Part shown: piece after piece, positions 19,605 through 31,975 of the stretch
How the letters are laid out: each line of letters starts with the position of its first letter
How positions within the stretch are numbered: position 1 is the first letter of the stretch
Assembly (NCBI GenBank): GCA_036873755.1
Contig: JAVTVY010020403.1
Coordinates: 1 to 64,000, forward strand
Length of the DNA: 64,000 bases
Reading direction: 5' to 3'
Source of the DNA: Hanleya hanleyi
Taxonomy: Eukaryota; Mollusca; Polyplacophora; Lepidopleurida; Hanleyidae
The notes under the pieces: model-generated
The model's input: only the letters and a program-made list of their open reading frames with translations
Databases searched by the model: none
What the model was told of the DNA's origin: nothing
Translations under genes and position numbers: made by a program

Positions 19605-21160
19605 ATGCCTTCCGAAGCGAGATTCCGGTGCTCACTTTGCAGCCGGGTATTCCAAGCCAGGCATCAACTGCGACGACACCGAAAGGATGTTCATGGGCCC
19701 ATTGTCCACTGTAGCGAGTGTGATTTTGATGTACCGGCTTCCAGGATGTATCTCCTCAAACAACATGTTGAGAGAAGGCATCCAAGGGGTGAGGAGGAGA
19801 GGGGTCGGAGGCGAGAATTACAACACATATAAGGGAAGTGGGAAGAGGTGCCGACATACTGACTGCGTCACATGACTTCACAGAATAGTCTTCTGGTTAA
19901 CCTATTCTAAAGCACATACCAAGAATCTAGCGATTCGTGATATGTGTTGTATCTCAGGTACGCTTTTATTGTACCTGTTCATGTGGCAACTTAGATGATA
20001 TGACCACACGGCCCCTAGCACCGGCATAAGCGGTATTAGATACAAATCTAGAGAGCTATCGGGGATACTCTCCACACCGCCCTGAGAGACGCCATCAATC
20101 GAGTGGTAAGGAGGAAAGGCCAACGGTCAAGACGGCGGCCCGACCAGGATCGGTGGTGAGTCTGGATGTGCCCCGGGACTATCACATCCCCAAAAAGAGT
20201 GCGAAGTCCTGCACCGTGAGCAGACCACCATCACCTAAACCATCCGGGGGTCGGGAAACGCACAACAACAGAGAACAACCCCAGACCGTACCAACCAACC
20301 CAAAACGGACGACCAAAGGGAACCCTCCCGAAAAAGCTGGTCTGGTACAGTTGGATAAGCCCCCCTGTCCCAAGGTGGGAACTCCTCCTAGAGCCAACAC
20401 TGCATCTCCAAGGCAGTCCCCTTCAATGGCAAAAACTCCATCGCCAGGGCCAATTCGGAGGACCCGAGAGAGAACGCCATCACTCTCTCCACAACCAGCC
20501 AAGCGGTCTCGGGTCCGACGACTCTCATCTTCGTCAACATCCTCCTCCTCATCATCATCAAGTTCCTCTGGTAGTTCTACAGACACAGCACCTGAAACCA
20601 CAGGGGAAGAGGAAAGGGAGGTGCCCAACATTGACCCTGTTGTACCCCCACCATCAACCCCAGAACCACTCATATCATTATTTGCAACCCCTGAGAAATT
20701 TACACCAGTCTCTCAGGAGGTCCAGTCACCACCACCAACACCCGTCACGACACCCACTACACCCACTGCAGCATCACCTCTACCTGTCCAACCTCACTTC
20801 CAGACCATTCCACCTACCATCATCTACAACCCACAGAGGTTAGACCCGCAAGAACCACCAGCTGGGGGTCGTTATGAGTTCCTGCATAACGACCCCAGGA
20901 TCTTCTTTCTTGGTGCTCCGAGCCTGTACTCCGAAACTTTCCCCGCCAGCCACCTGAGGACAGTGAGGAGACAGGCCCTCGAAACTTCACGTGGACCTTC
21001 GCGACACGTGCAGCATGTCCCCCCGGGAGTGAGTGCCATTATGCGCACTGAGAGAGCGGTTCTTCCGGGTGGGACAGTTTACGAACTGAGTGCCACCTGG
21101 GTGCAGGATCCACGAGCCCGAGTGTTGCGTGAGCAGGGCACCCAAACAGAAACCAGCTAA
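19605..21160 (+). pseudogene. gypsy 1 third ORF: C2H2 fingers plus Pro/Ser-rich protein, interrupted
   Basis: A separate ORF after pol starts MPSEARFRCSLCSRVFQARH and contains two C2H2-type fingers (CSLC...HRKDVH; CSEC...HVERRH). It is interrupted at about 19820 by repeat copy B and resumes after 20058, with a further frame change before 20153. The 335-residue remainder (20153-21160) is proline/serine-rich with a serine run (SSSTSSSSSSSSSS) and a more conserved-looking C-terminal segment (YEFLHNDPRIFFLGAPSLY). I recall similar accessory finger ORFs in mollusc gypsy elements; role unknown, perhaps nucleic-acid binding. Confidence 0.6.
19821..20058 (+). repeat. 238-bp interspersed repeat, copy B
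   Basis: Same length and ends as copy A (16803-17040), inserted in the third ORF of the same retroelement, again after GAATT(A). Confidence 0.75.
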
Positions 21161-21468
21161 CATCTGTAAATAGAAAGAAATGGACATGAGTGTTAATTTT
21201 TCAAAGTTTATTATTATACAATTTTATTATATATATGTGCCAAACTACCGTCCAAGTTATATTTGAAGACTGTTTCATCAATTGAATTGTGATACGCTGT
21301 ACATTCCACTGAAGGACAATAGTTCTTATGAACATTTAATTTCGAAAAGGATAATCCTAATCATTTTATCTGTATATATATTCAAATTAAATGTTGTTAA
21401 ATTTTAACGATACCGTCTCTGGGTTCTCTTTATGTTCGGGACGAACATATTTAATTGGGAGGGGGTGA

Positions 21469-22182
21469 TGTGGCGAATTCTGGTCCGACGATCGACAACA
21501 ACAACAACAACAACAACAACGACATGGAAAAAAGCTCCCTGACGAGAAATCCAGTGTTTCCCGAGAACCTACCTTTATCCAGTATAAAATTAGGTGTCCT
21601 CTAATTATTTGTGGTGTACCTAGTAAATCCTGACGATGTTCATAGAAGCTGAGATAGTCTGGTGAAGTTAAATTTTATTCTCCCGCCCGCTCAGTAGAAA
21701 TGCAAACCGCCATGTTGTTTTCACTGAGCTGCATGAGGTCATCGCCAGCCAATGAGTGACGAGATACCAGCAATGATGTCACACTCAGCCAATCAGCACT
21801 GCTTGGATGTTGGTCGTGCTATACTTCCGGTCGGAGGGTATATATACCGCTGACAAACGAGGATCGTCAGTCCTGTCTGGGACTCACAACTGGACACATC
21901 TTTAGCTCTGAAGGTACTAATTGCGGTACCACCAGTAATATCAACAACCAAGGTACAAATCACCAAACAGCCACACCAGATAACCTATACTGGGGTTGGG
22001 AATGTTTATTCAACCATTGTTATTGTTGAACCATCGAGTGGGACCATTTATATGGGTAACCATACTGTAAACAAACAAGTGTTACCATAACGTAAACAAA
22101 CAATGATGTTACCATAATGTAAACAAACAACAGAACACCACCCCTGTATTTTGCAAGAATAAATATCTTTATTGTTGTTACA
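21469..22182 (+). repeat. 3' LTR of gypsy 1 (end approximate)
   Basis: Starts TGTGGCGAATTC directly after the purine-rich GGGAGGGGGTGA. Contains a CAA microsatellite (21490-21518), a TATATATA promoter box (21839-21846) and AATAAA (22159-22164). The end at TTACA (22182) is a guess, since no second LTR is present. Confidence 0.6.
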
Positions 22183-22204
22183 AATCTGTATCAACTTGGT
22201 GCAT

Positions 22205-22640
22205 ATTTGGGTTTACCAACTGTAACCATCAACCACTGGGACCACTGACCATCAACAGATGACCGTCGACCGTCAACAGTAAACATTAGTCTGTGACCGT
22301 CGATGTCAACGGTAACCGTCTATGTCAACAGTGACATTATCACCACCTACCTGTAAACCGTCCCCAGTCATACCAGCTAATACACTGTCAACATTGACCG
22401 TCAACGTGTAACCGTTCATATATCGATAACCGTCAACCAGTGACCGTCAATTGAACCGTGACCATAACAAGTGACCATCTACAATACATCAGTATTACCG
22501 TCAACAGTAACCGTCTAATGTCAATTAGTAATCGTTGACCATCAGATAACCATCAACCATATCCCAGGGTTGTCAGCCAGCGATCGTTGACCAACTACTG
22601 ATAAATAGTATTGCTGACCGCCGACCACTGACCACCGACC
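22205..22640. repeat. Degenerate ACCGTCAAC/ACCATCAAC-type simple repeat
   Basis: The region is built of variants of words such as GTAACCGTCAAC, GACCGTCAAC and GACCATC at irregular spacing. Nothing coding. Confidence 0.7.
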
Positions 22641-24936
22641 ACGCTACTCTACTTGACCTTTACACTCACCCAATTATGGATGCGTACTACCGTTAACATA
22701 TAGAGATTTACCATCAATATCATGTGATATGTTTCTTTTCAAGAGCCCTCTTGCCTTTGTGAATATTTAATTATAACTTACTAGCAGTGATACCAGAATT
22801 AAAGGTTTGACATTTATCCTTATAAACATGCTCAAATTGCTTCACGTGGGTTTAATTTATTCACACTTTAGTACAAGCCAGCTGAGAATGACAAAGACTT
22901 GCTGCAAAATGTCTCAACCAACTAGAAAAAAAATCTCAGATTTAACCTCAGGAAAATACCAGTCGCCAGGAGCAGTCAGCATTCGATGAAGCATCCTGCT
23001 ACTACAACACTCTGAATTTGGTACATCTTGGGCTCCACGTACAAACGCTATATGGAACGAAGATTTGGCCAGGAAATCCCACGCTCCCTAAACTGGAACA
23101 TGGAAATATTTTCTGAGTAGTCTAAACATGCATACACGTACTATACACTGAAAACGATCACCTGCCAATTATATAAATGATTATTACCAATCTGTAATGA
23201 TTATGAAATATATGCAATTCTCATGAAATACAGATGAGTTTAAATCTTTAAAATACATCTCGCATTTTACAAAAGGTCTTGATGAAACAGCCACGAAAGC
23301 AGCAGGTTGACCAATAAACTGTCCGTGGCAATCACCATAGCATACGATATGAATTCGGCATTGCATACGACATGAATATACAGATAAATAAAGATGAGGC
23401 CACGGGAACAAAACAAATGAAGGCACGATAGACTTACCCCAAAAGTGGACACGAGCTCACAACTAACTACTTTTATTGTGCAATATCGGACAAATACATG
23501 TAAATGGAAATTTTAACAAATGTGTTACGAACAATTTGTCCTGGAAATTTTCAATAAATTATTGAAAAAAAAAAAATTACAAAAAATCGGGCGATTATTA
23601 AATTTCATGAATAAAAATACGAAAGAATAATTTTTTTGTGTTTTTTTTCTAATAGAAATAGGTAAAAATAAAACAGAGAAAAATGAGCGGACAACTTATC
23701 ATTGAGATAAATTTGGAAGGTAAAAAATTCATTAAAATTCATTAAACATACCAGAGCATATTAAGACTTGCTATTTAAGAACATGTCTACCATGTGTAAA
23801 ATATATGGTGAAATCAAAGTATGAAAAAATAAAAGAACCAACAAAAAATACTGTTTTTTTCTTGATTAGTTGTGGGCTCGTGTCCACTTTTGAAATAAGC
23901 CCAGCGGGCGCCTGTCCATAACGGCTCCCTGTCCCAAGGGCCCCTTTCCTATTGGGTTCCTCTACTTGATGGCTTCTGTCTGCACCCCGCTTATTCTCCT
24001 ACCGGTACTAAATCTAAGTCACGTAGTATATGACTACGACCTGCAAGGTGGGATATACAAAACACATAATTTTGTAGAAACAGATGTGCATGGGTAGATA
24101 AGATAAGTGTATTTATTGTACTGAAAACCCAATTGAGGACATAGTAAAAAACACATAAATGTAGAACAAATAAGGAAATAAACATAAACAATGTACATAA
24201 TTGACAAAGGTGAGTATGTTCATAACATTCTTGAAATATTTCCAACATAATTAAAGAGTTATATTTCATCGAAGACTGTAGGAATCGGCTATAAGTACCG
24301 GTATTTCAAGAATGACTTTTCAACAAACCTTTGAGTTCATCATGATGATTCATCATCTTGAATTCCACAAAATTTGTAACCAAATTGTAGTTCTCTCACA
24401 ATCAGTTAGGTAGCATTCTAAATATGTGCCCATGTTATTTACCAGTCATTTCGATGTTTTACTGGAAACAGACTACACATGTATTGCCCGATATATGCCC
24501 GATATACACGGATTTCATGCATTAGGGTCGCTTCACACTGGAATGAAAAAAATATTTTTATATAAAAAAACCCATCCCATCTTCATCTAAAGGATATTGT
24601 AAATCTAATAATTCTCCATTCTGTTCTCACTTTGAGTTTAGGGGTGGGAGTGCGTAATTAAGAAGAGAGGAGACATGGAGCCATGGGGCATCAATATGTG
24701 CCCGCAAATTGCACAAATTGATATTTTCGATCCCACATTTAAATTATGTTACGAACTGGTTAATATATACATAATTATGATGCGCAGTTATACTGAAATT
24801 CTGAAATCAAAATCGTAAGGTTTCGTCTTCACCTGGAATGCCAAGTATTCGCAATTCCGTGATAGACGGGTTTATTTTTCAGGTATGTCACATAGAACTC
24901 TCCAACGCGAGGGTTCATTGTGACGTCATCTGTTAT
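22641..24936. other. Unassigned AT-rich DNA
   Basis: No gene, RNA or element recognised. A/T runs at 23565-23580 and 23628-23650. Confidence 0.5.
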
Positions 24937-25177
24937 ATCTATAATCATCTTCAGGGTTATAATTTATATCTTACGAATAAATTTACCTACACTGTAAGTT
25001 TTTGAATCAGGGAAAAATTCACTGGCTCGGGTGAGGACAACTCACGACCAGAGGGTAACACACCGGGAACTCACGACCTAAGGGTAACACGCCCTACTGT
25101 TCTATCGACGGAGCTACCGAGCACAGATCGGTGGTTCAAAAACTTACAGTGTGGGTAAATTTATTCATAAGATATAA
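24937..25177 (-). mobile_element. Fold-back element with tRNA-like core
   Basis: Perfect or near-perfect 43-bp inverted arms (24964-25006 and 25135-25177) flank about 128 bp. On the minus strand the core reads GCTCGGTAGCTCCGTCGATAG (A-box-like) and GGTCGTGAGTTCCCGG (B-box-like), as in tRNA-derived sequence, with the GTTACCCT..GGTCGTGAGTT part duplicated. A 12-bp direct repeat, GTCATCTGTTAT (24925-24936, 25178-25189), flanks the whole and may be a target-site duplication. It does not look like a functional tRNA gene. Confidence 0.55.
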
Positions 25178-25189
25178 GTCATCTGTTAT

Positions 25190-26400
25190 GACGTTGACAC
25201 GTGTCGTTTTGAAACAGCTTATCTGTTTCCAGAATGAGGTTGAACCTGCTGTGCGCGAATGGCTAATATATATGAGGAATGGTCAATACCAGGAGTTGTT
25301 ATAGCATGCTTCTTAATTTTTGGAGTCTGTGACCTTGACCTCTTGACATCGAAAAGAATAGGGTTAGTTTTCCCGTGAGTAAAGTGTAATCAAAGTTTCC
25401 TATCCATCCATAACCAGAAACTGAAGATATCACAGAGACTGCAAAAGTTAACAGATGATCAAACGTCCCGACGGACATGATGGACGGACGGACATTACGG
25501 ACTGACAATAAAATCAATATCTATGTTTGCTATTATTTGAGGTACATGTATACACCTGAAATGTCATCACTGTTCACATGCCTGAACTGGAGTTACACTC
25601 TTAGAAATTATGGTTCCTCTTATTCTGTTCACTCTACATGGAACCAAGCTTAGCTCTTTGTAATGTAAGTGAATGAGTGAGTGAGTGAGTAGGATTTACC
25701 GTCATTTTCATTTCTTTTAGGCATATCACGACGGTGCCTACATGTGCCAGGACACGAGAGCGCACACAGTTCCTAGCCTGTTATCCTGTACACAGTACAG
25801 TCTGGGGACCTTGGTTTTATTTAATATTTTACCAACGTTGGTATTCACGAGACATATCCCAGGACTAAAAGTATTCAGCCCGTGACCGCTGAACATTCTT
25901 GTATCGATCGCTGTATGTTGGCCATTTTGAGATACCCATGCACAATTGCCTCCTTTACATGGCGTTGTGAACTTCGAAACAGCCGAGTCTCCCCATGTCG
26001 GTTTCAATTTTTAATTCGGGTCTCGTGGGAGATCCCGCTCTTCAGTAAAATGTCTATCAAAGGGCCTCATTTTCACTGGGGTTCCCGATTAGACGGAGTT
26101 AGAGTTCAGACGTATTTTCAATTTGGTCTAATTTTCAGGTTTATCATTGACGTCGTTCCAGATTTCTTATGTAATGTATTTAGTGGACGTTTTTGGCATC
26201 TGTGCTTGGCGAAAGTTGATTCGTCCGATTTTTGCTGTTTGGGGCAATTATTTTTGTCTCGGCCAGTTCGGCTGAGTCAGTTCAGCTGACCAGTTTGCGT
26301 GCTTGTTTGGACTAGCGTAGTGTATTTGTCTGTGTTACACATGTACATGTATAGTCAAGTTGAGCCATTTCACAGTTTTTGTTCTTTTTATTCAACCGAC
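25190..26400. other. Unassigned DNA with a GTGA microsatellite
   Basis: GTGA/GAGT repeats at 25672-25691. A 135-codon open frame at 25882-26289 has no recognisable domain and may include 5' untranslated LINE sequence. No gene supported. Confidence 0.4.
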
Positions 26401-26642
26401 AGTGCGCGAATTAAGGGTTATGGTTGTGTTGTCGCCTGGCGTTCGCCCTAGGTGTGAGGCTCCCCTTGCGATTTATTTGTGGAACTTTACTACTTGTGTA
26501 TTGAAAAGTCTGTTATTATTCATTTATATTATATCTGTTTATAACTTTACTTTTTTTTCAATTTTTTTGTGAGACTCCCTGCTGGAAGTTGTATTGTTTT
26601 GAGGTTCCCTAGGGAGAGGTTGATTTTATTTCTCTCTAGTGC

Positions 26643-28170
26643 TATGGCAAACACGATGTTTGAGAGGCCACTGAGTCTACAACTATCAGGACTAGAAACC
26701 GCTACACCGATTGATATTGATGGGGATTTACAAAAGTCTGTCGGATAAGGGCGGACTGTCCATCATGGACTAGTGCAGGTGTCAAATACAGTTTGAATTG
26801 TGACGGTACGAAATAATTAGACAAACAATGTTCTCTCAAACGGTATTTTAGATATTCGCAATCGGTGTGGTCGTTTCGAGGAGATTGAAAGTACTTGCCA
26901 AAATAAAATGCCCGGTTGAGATTCCAAACATTGGCATTTTTAAGGTACATGTATTTGAGAAATATGGCGAAGTTCTTAACATTCATGATGAGTACTATTC
27001 TAATAACAGAACCTTGAAAAGTGAGGCTAGGAGGGTGTGGGTGTCTGGCATCAAAACCACTCTTCCCTCTACAATTCTGCTTGGAAGTGTTTGGCTTCCT
27101 GTTTGCTATAAAGGTCAGGTTGAGACCTTCTACATCTGGGTAGAAGAAAATCACATGGAATGGGATTGCGCATTTCAAGGTAAATGCCTCGAGTGTGTCC
27201 AGGCGAGACATTTGAGACGGGCATGTAAAAAATCTCGACAGGCGCCTAGAAATTCTGAAGAAACGGATGGTCCGATTGGTAGAAATGACCATAAAGATTG
27301 TATTCAATCAAATCCAGTGGGGGCGGGGGGGTCTTCCATTGTGGAGAAGTCTCCACTGTGGAGAAAACTCTTGTCGGAATAAACGCACACTCAGCCGAAC
27401 AGTGTCAAAGCATTGGCGATAGCATTTGGTCAATTGCAGGTCCTGATAACAGGACCCGCAAGAGAAATTCTAGGCTTGGTCAGGGGGAATAAGACAAAGA
27501 CCATACAGCAAAAGCGAAATGCTCTGAGAGACCTAAAATGATTCTCAGTGTGTTGGTAATTTCAGTGATATTACTAGTCCACTTAACAAGAAGAATACAA
27601 AGGAAGAATGTCCGGATGCTTTTCTAGATGACCACGAGTCGGAAGGCACTGATCATGAGTCGGCTGAGATTGTGCATCCAGAAATAGTTCAGAATCAAGA
27701 TTCTTTGTCTAAAGTAGAGACCAATTGCTCTGCGAGGATACTACTATACTCGATGTAGACGACAGTCGCAGTGAGCATTCACATGTGCATACTAATGATA
27801 AGGTGAAATTAATAGGTCCATTTCTGAAAAAGATACGCCTGTGAAATTCAACCTAGATGCAGATTTGAATGCTGAGCTCACTAGAGACGGAGCTAATGAG
27901 CAATTCATGAAAGATGAACAAGGGGGTGGAGGGGAAGATATTAATTCCATTCTCAACACAGATACATCACGAAATCCACCCCCCACCGTAGCGTGATTTT
28001 TAAACACACGGAGACAACTTGTGATAAAGAGCGACCCGGTATGACTTCCTTAAACCAGAGGTCGAAAGACAAATGTGGGCAGAAGATAGAACATTTATGG
28101 CAGTAAAGATATAAAGCAGTTGCGAGAAGATCCGAAAAGGGACCAGAAAGGTCAGAGGAGAAGACTTTTA
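26643..28170 (+). pseudogene. LINE ORF1 remnant
   Basis: Begins MANTMFERPLSLQLSGLE at 26643 with many stops; the best frame is 26867-27382 (PVEIPNIGIFKV, VWVSGIKTTLPSTILLGSVW). It contains what should be a CCHC knuckle pair: the first has lost cysteines (WVEENHMEWDC) and the second reads KCLECVQARHLRRAC. ORF1 proteins of Jockey-type LINEs bind element RNA. The downstream acidic part (27600-28000) is heavily shifted. Confidence 0.6.
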
Positions 28171-28252
28171 ATTAAACGTACACAATGAACAAGTTGACAC
28201 TCTATTTCTTAGTCTGTGCCGTCTTGTGTGTTATTCCTTTATATAAACTAAA

Positions 28253-29400
28253 AATGGCTCAGTCTCCGTCCCTTCTCCAATGGAAATGCAGAGGAGTTTG
28301 GCCAAATTTAAATAAACTTTAGTTGTTAGCTCAGGATTATGAACCCTCAGCTCTGTTTGAATGAGATTTTTCTCAAATAAGCAGGTAAATATCAATTCGA
28401 ATTGCGGCAATACACACCTTATACTTCCTACGATTTAGAAGGGCTACAGGCGGCTCTTCAATACTTGTCAAAATGGGAGAAAGTTAAGATTTCCTCTTCT
28501 AGTATCATAACGACATGTTTTCTAATGATAAGCTCCATACTTCTCTAGAGTAAGGTAACAGTTATACTTCCGGCCCTGATAATATTTCTTATCAACGTTT
28601 AAAAGATTTGTCAGAATCTTCTCTTGAAAATTTATTGTCCATATTTAACAGAGTTTGGCTGACGGGGAATTTTCCACCGTCATGGCATAATGTCATTGTA
28701 ATACCCGTTCCAAAACCTGACCGTGATCATACAGACCCAGGTAAATATCGTCCGATTGCATTGAATGGTGGTGTTTGTAAAACAATGGAACGTATGATTA
28801 ATAATCACCTTGTTTGGTACCTAGAAATCGGAAAGATTTTCAAGCTGGTTTTCGAAAAAAAATGATCATTTAGTCAGATTGAGTATTACATCAAACAGAC
28901 TTTCACTAAGAATGAGCATGTAGTTTCTATCTTTTTTATTAAAAAAGCTTGTGATACTACCTAGAACTATGGGATTTACGCGTCATTGACCAATCCTTAT
29001 ATCCAACGTTTTAAACAATAGGCAGTTCCAAGTTCGCGAAGGTATAATCATGTCTGATCATTCCGATCAAGTACAGAGTGTTCCACAGGGTAGCATTTTG
29101 TCTACCCCTTTGTTAAATATCAAGATGAACAGCAAAGCCGAAGTTTTGAATAAATACATTGACGGTTCACTTTTTGTAGATGATTTCAACTTATCGTGTG
29201 GTATACGCATAACATTGAGAGAGCGTTGCAACTTTGTCTTAACAAGACCCAGACTTGGTTTTTGGAAAATGGCTTCAAGTTCTCCAAGGCTAAGACACTG
29301 CTGCGGAAAGTATGAAGCTGACAAAGATCTATAACTTTTCTTACATGGAAGCTATATCAGGATAGTAAAAGAAGTTAAATTTCTGAGATCTTATTTGATT
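28253..29400 (+). pseudogene. LINE ORF2 remnant: endonuclease start and reverse transcriptase
   Basis: MAQSPSLLQWKCRG at 28253 matches the start of apurinic-type LINE endonucleases, but almost all of that domain is missing. RT follows: GPDNISYQRLK, NRVWLTGNFPPSWHNVIVIP, KYRPIALNGGVCKTMERMI (28560-28860), then after frameshifts QVQSVPQGSIL and the catalytic region FVDDF (about 29085-29200). Stops at 28862 and elsewhere. It cannot be functional. Confidence 0.75.
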
Positions 29401-29462
29401 ACCGACTAACATTTTTATCCCATATAAAATATCTCAATACACAAAAGCTCTTGATTTTTTAA

Positions 29463-30025
29463 CCCTATCTGACCTGAGCGATTTGAGGTGTACCGCAGCC
29501 TGGGGGTGGGGGTGGGAAAGTGCCCCGCTCTATATATTTTCTCTATCGCTAAGGCTAGGGGGCTGAAACTTACCACACCATGTCATTGGGTCAAGCTCTA
29601 CAAGCAAATGTGAAAAATTCAAAATGGCTGCCATGATGACGTCACTGTGACGTCATTTTCAAAATCAGCATTTTTGGATAATTTTTTGGTCAGAATTTTC
29701 GATTTTTTATTTTTGTGTTTTCTTCGCAAAAACCGCATGATAAATTAGTAAATAATAATCTGATATGGAATAAAATAGATTTTGCCCACTTTTCTATACA
29801 GAAAAGCAATTTTTTTAAAGAAATATGACGAAAACATCACTTATCTGGTACCTCACATGGCCGCCATTCTGAATTTACCCATGATCCTCTGCTTTGGGGG
29901 TCATGCAAATAGATTAAAAATGACCCCAATACGGTAATCTAAAAAGTCAAGAAGTTTTGTCGTTCCGGAGATAGGAGCAAAAAACCAACAGGGGTGGGGG
30001 TGCCCCCCAACCCAGGCCAGTAGGG
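29463..30025. mobile_element. TTAA-flanked MITE 1, piggyBac-type, in the LINE
   Basis: Flanked by TTAA (29459-29462 and 30026-30029) with terminal words CCCTATCTGACC and GGCCAGTAGGG. 563 bp, no coding potential. piggyBac elements integrate at and duplicate TTAA and usually end in CCC. A second copy of the family lies inverted at 30590-31158. Confidence 0.75.
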
Positions 30026-30049
30026 TTAAAAAGGTTACCATGTATAAAT

Positions 30050-30585
30050 GGGAAGGAGATGAGAAAACACTTCTGCATCTATGTCGATCAGTTGTTCATT
30101 CTGAACTTGATTATATGTGTATCGTTTACAACGGTGCTTGCATGCCCAGCTTAGCCCTGTTACATCCAATGATACACCACGGATTAAGGCACGTCTCGTA
30201 ACGTTCAGAACATCACTGAAAGAAAGTCTATATTTTGAGGCAGATGAATTTCCTTTGAAGCTCCGAGCAGTAAATTGGAACGATATACAAGAGTTGGGTA
30301 AATTGACGACGTCTGGCGGCTAACAGGCAACCAAATGTCTCTACAGGAAACGTCCCTCGGCACGTTACATTCAGACTCTAGCTTACCGTGGATTCTCGGT
30401 CGTAGCCTTAGTATCTTTTACTGCGGATGTTCATGTGGAGACTATGAAGTATCCGCATGGCCCCTGGCACCTGTTTAAGCGGAAATAGATATACTAGCGG
30501 TCAAATTGTTTAAATCTCGAATAACTGTGTTTTTAAGCCTCCGCATGCAGAATAATATTCCGGAAAATGTCTCTTGGAATTCGTA
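30050..30585 (+). pseudogene. LINE ORF2 C-terminal remnant
   Basis: Between the two MITEs the LINE continues: the segment FRTSLKESLYFEADEFPLKL (around 30210-30270) is typical of the region after the RT in Jockey-like ORF2. 30420-30500 resembles the 3' part of the 238-bp repeat. 30212-30351 recurs inverted at 31976-32114. Confidence 0.6.
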
Positions 30586-30589
30586 TTAA

Positions 30590-31158
30590 CCCTGCCTGGC
30601 CTGGGGGGGGGGGGGCATTATGGCCCACCTACCTAACTTTCTGCACTATCTCCGGAACGGCAAAAAATGGAGAGCTGAAACTCCGTGACTTTATAGTTTA
30701 TCTTATTGGGGTCATTTTGAGCCTATTTGCATCAGAGGATCATGGGTAAATTCAAGATGGCGGTCACGTGGGGTTCCAGAAAAGTAATGTTTTTGTTATA
30801 TTTCTTCAAAATGTCTGCTTTTCCCCCATGAAAAGTGGGCAAAAACTATTTTATTTCATATCACATTAACATTTGCTAATTTTTCATGCAGTTTTTGTGG
30901 AGAAATTGCAAAAATAAAAAATTCGGAAAATCTGACCGAAAAATCGACCAAAAAATGCCGTTTTTAAAAATGACGTCACTGTGACGTCATCAAAGCGGCC
31001 ATCTTGGTTTTTTTTACATTTTCTGGTAGAGCTTGACCCAAGGGTATAGTGTAATAAGTTTCAGCCCCCTAGGGGTAAGAAAAATAATTGGGGGGGCCAT
31101 TTCGGCCCCCCCCCCCCCCAGGCCTGGACAGTTCCCCAAAAGCCCAGGCAAGATAGGG
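30590..31158. mobile_element. TTAA-flanked MITE 2, inverted relative to MITE 1
   Basis: TTAA at 30586-30589 and 31159-31162; termini CCCTGCCTGGCC and GGCAAGATAGGG. 569 bp, with C/G runs near both ends and a TGACGTCACTGTGACGTCA palindrome inside, shared with MITE 1. Confidence 0.75.
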
Positions 31159-31162
31159 TTAA

Positions 31163-31700
31163 ACCACACATTTGTGCAGTTGGTGTTGGTCTTGATAAGA
31201 TTTAACCAACAAACGTTTGCCATTGCCACCTTGACACTTAGTCAAGCCACAAGTAGATACTACGAAATTTGAAAAGGTTGATACAAACCAGCAAGAATGT
31301 GGTCTGATGAGAGAAAAGTATGAGTGACATCAAGCTGCTATGTACTGATGGTTCCAAAGATGACGACAGAGTGGCGTGTGCTATTATTTTTGGTTTCAAA
31401 ACCAACACCTATCGATTACCAGACAAAAACTATATTTTAAGTGCTAAAGCCAAAGCTCTTTTGACGGCCTTAGAAAACACTGGGTCCAGCATAATTAAAA
31501 AGTGTGCCATATTCCCAGACTCTCCGTCATGCCTCTAAGCGGCCAATTATTCATGCTCAACTAAATACTCCAAGGAATACCTATTATGCAAAATATGCAT
31601 TTTTGCACATTTCCCATTTAAAATCCGTTGCCCATCATTTTTGAAGATATGTTTTGTCTAAGGGACATCTTCTTCATGACATGCTCAGTGTCCTTTTGGC
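31163..31700 (+). pseudogene. LINE ORF2 RNase H remnant
   Basis: Resumes the LINE after MITE 2. The frame 31320-31538 has LLCTDGSKDDDRVACAIIFG and LSAKAKALLTALENT, the start of a Jockey-type RNase H domain with its first catalytic aspartate in TDGS. The glutamate expected in the SAEAKAL motif is lysine here (SAKAKAL). Confidence 0.65.
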
Positions 31701-31975
31701 TACATTGGTAAATATGAACGTGTGTAGTTGATTCCTAAAACGTTTAGGCCATTTTACAATATGTAATAAATACAATTGAAGTAGGTATATTATTATAAGT
31801 AATTTAATGGTGCAAAATTGACCGACAGGTAAAAAGCAATAGGCCTCTTCTTCAGCATAAGAATCCGAATCTCTGAACTGTACCTACAGCATAAACACAA
31901 CAATTTTCAATGATATACTGAATTTCGGTTGAGCCCAAACTGAATAGGGTTCCTCTTTGCCCCATGGGTATTAGA

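Larger units (their letters stand above)
15720..22182 (+). mobile_element. Ty3/gypsy LTR retrotransposon 1, 5'-truncated
   Basis: Pol remnants in order RT, RNase H, integrase are followed by a third ORF, a polypurine tract (about 21455-21465) and an LTR beginning TGTGGCGAATTC at 21469. Gag, protease and 5' LTR are absent; homology begins about 15725. Two copies of one 238-bp repeat interrupt pol and the third ORF. Several frameshifts and an altered RNase H residue make it dead. Confidence 0.85.
26400..31700 (+). mobile_element. Jockey-like LINE, decayed, with nested MITEs
   Basis: Order on the plus strand: 5' region, ORF1 remnant with a degraded zinc knuckle, start of an endonuclease, reverse transcriptase fragments, C-terminal region, RNase H fragment. 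Two TTAA-flanked MITEs sit inside (29463-30025, 30590-31158). Most of the endonuclease is deleted. Confidence 0.75.

Noticed and set aside
20182..20673. 163-codon minus-strand frame
   Set aside because: Mirror of the serine/proline-rich codons of the gypsy third ORF.
22205..22640. Centromeric or telomeric satellite
   Set aside because: The repeat is short, irregular and has no fixed period or telomere motif.
25030..25135. Functional tRNA gene
   Set aside because: Only box-like words are seen; no cloverleaf could be drawn and the sequence is partly duplicated inside a fold-back.
26702..27307. 201-codon minus-strand frame
   Set aside because: Antisense to the LINE ORF1 remnant, which carries the recognisable motifs.
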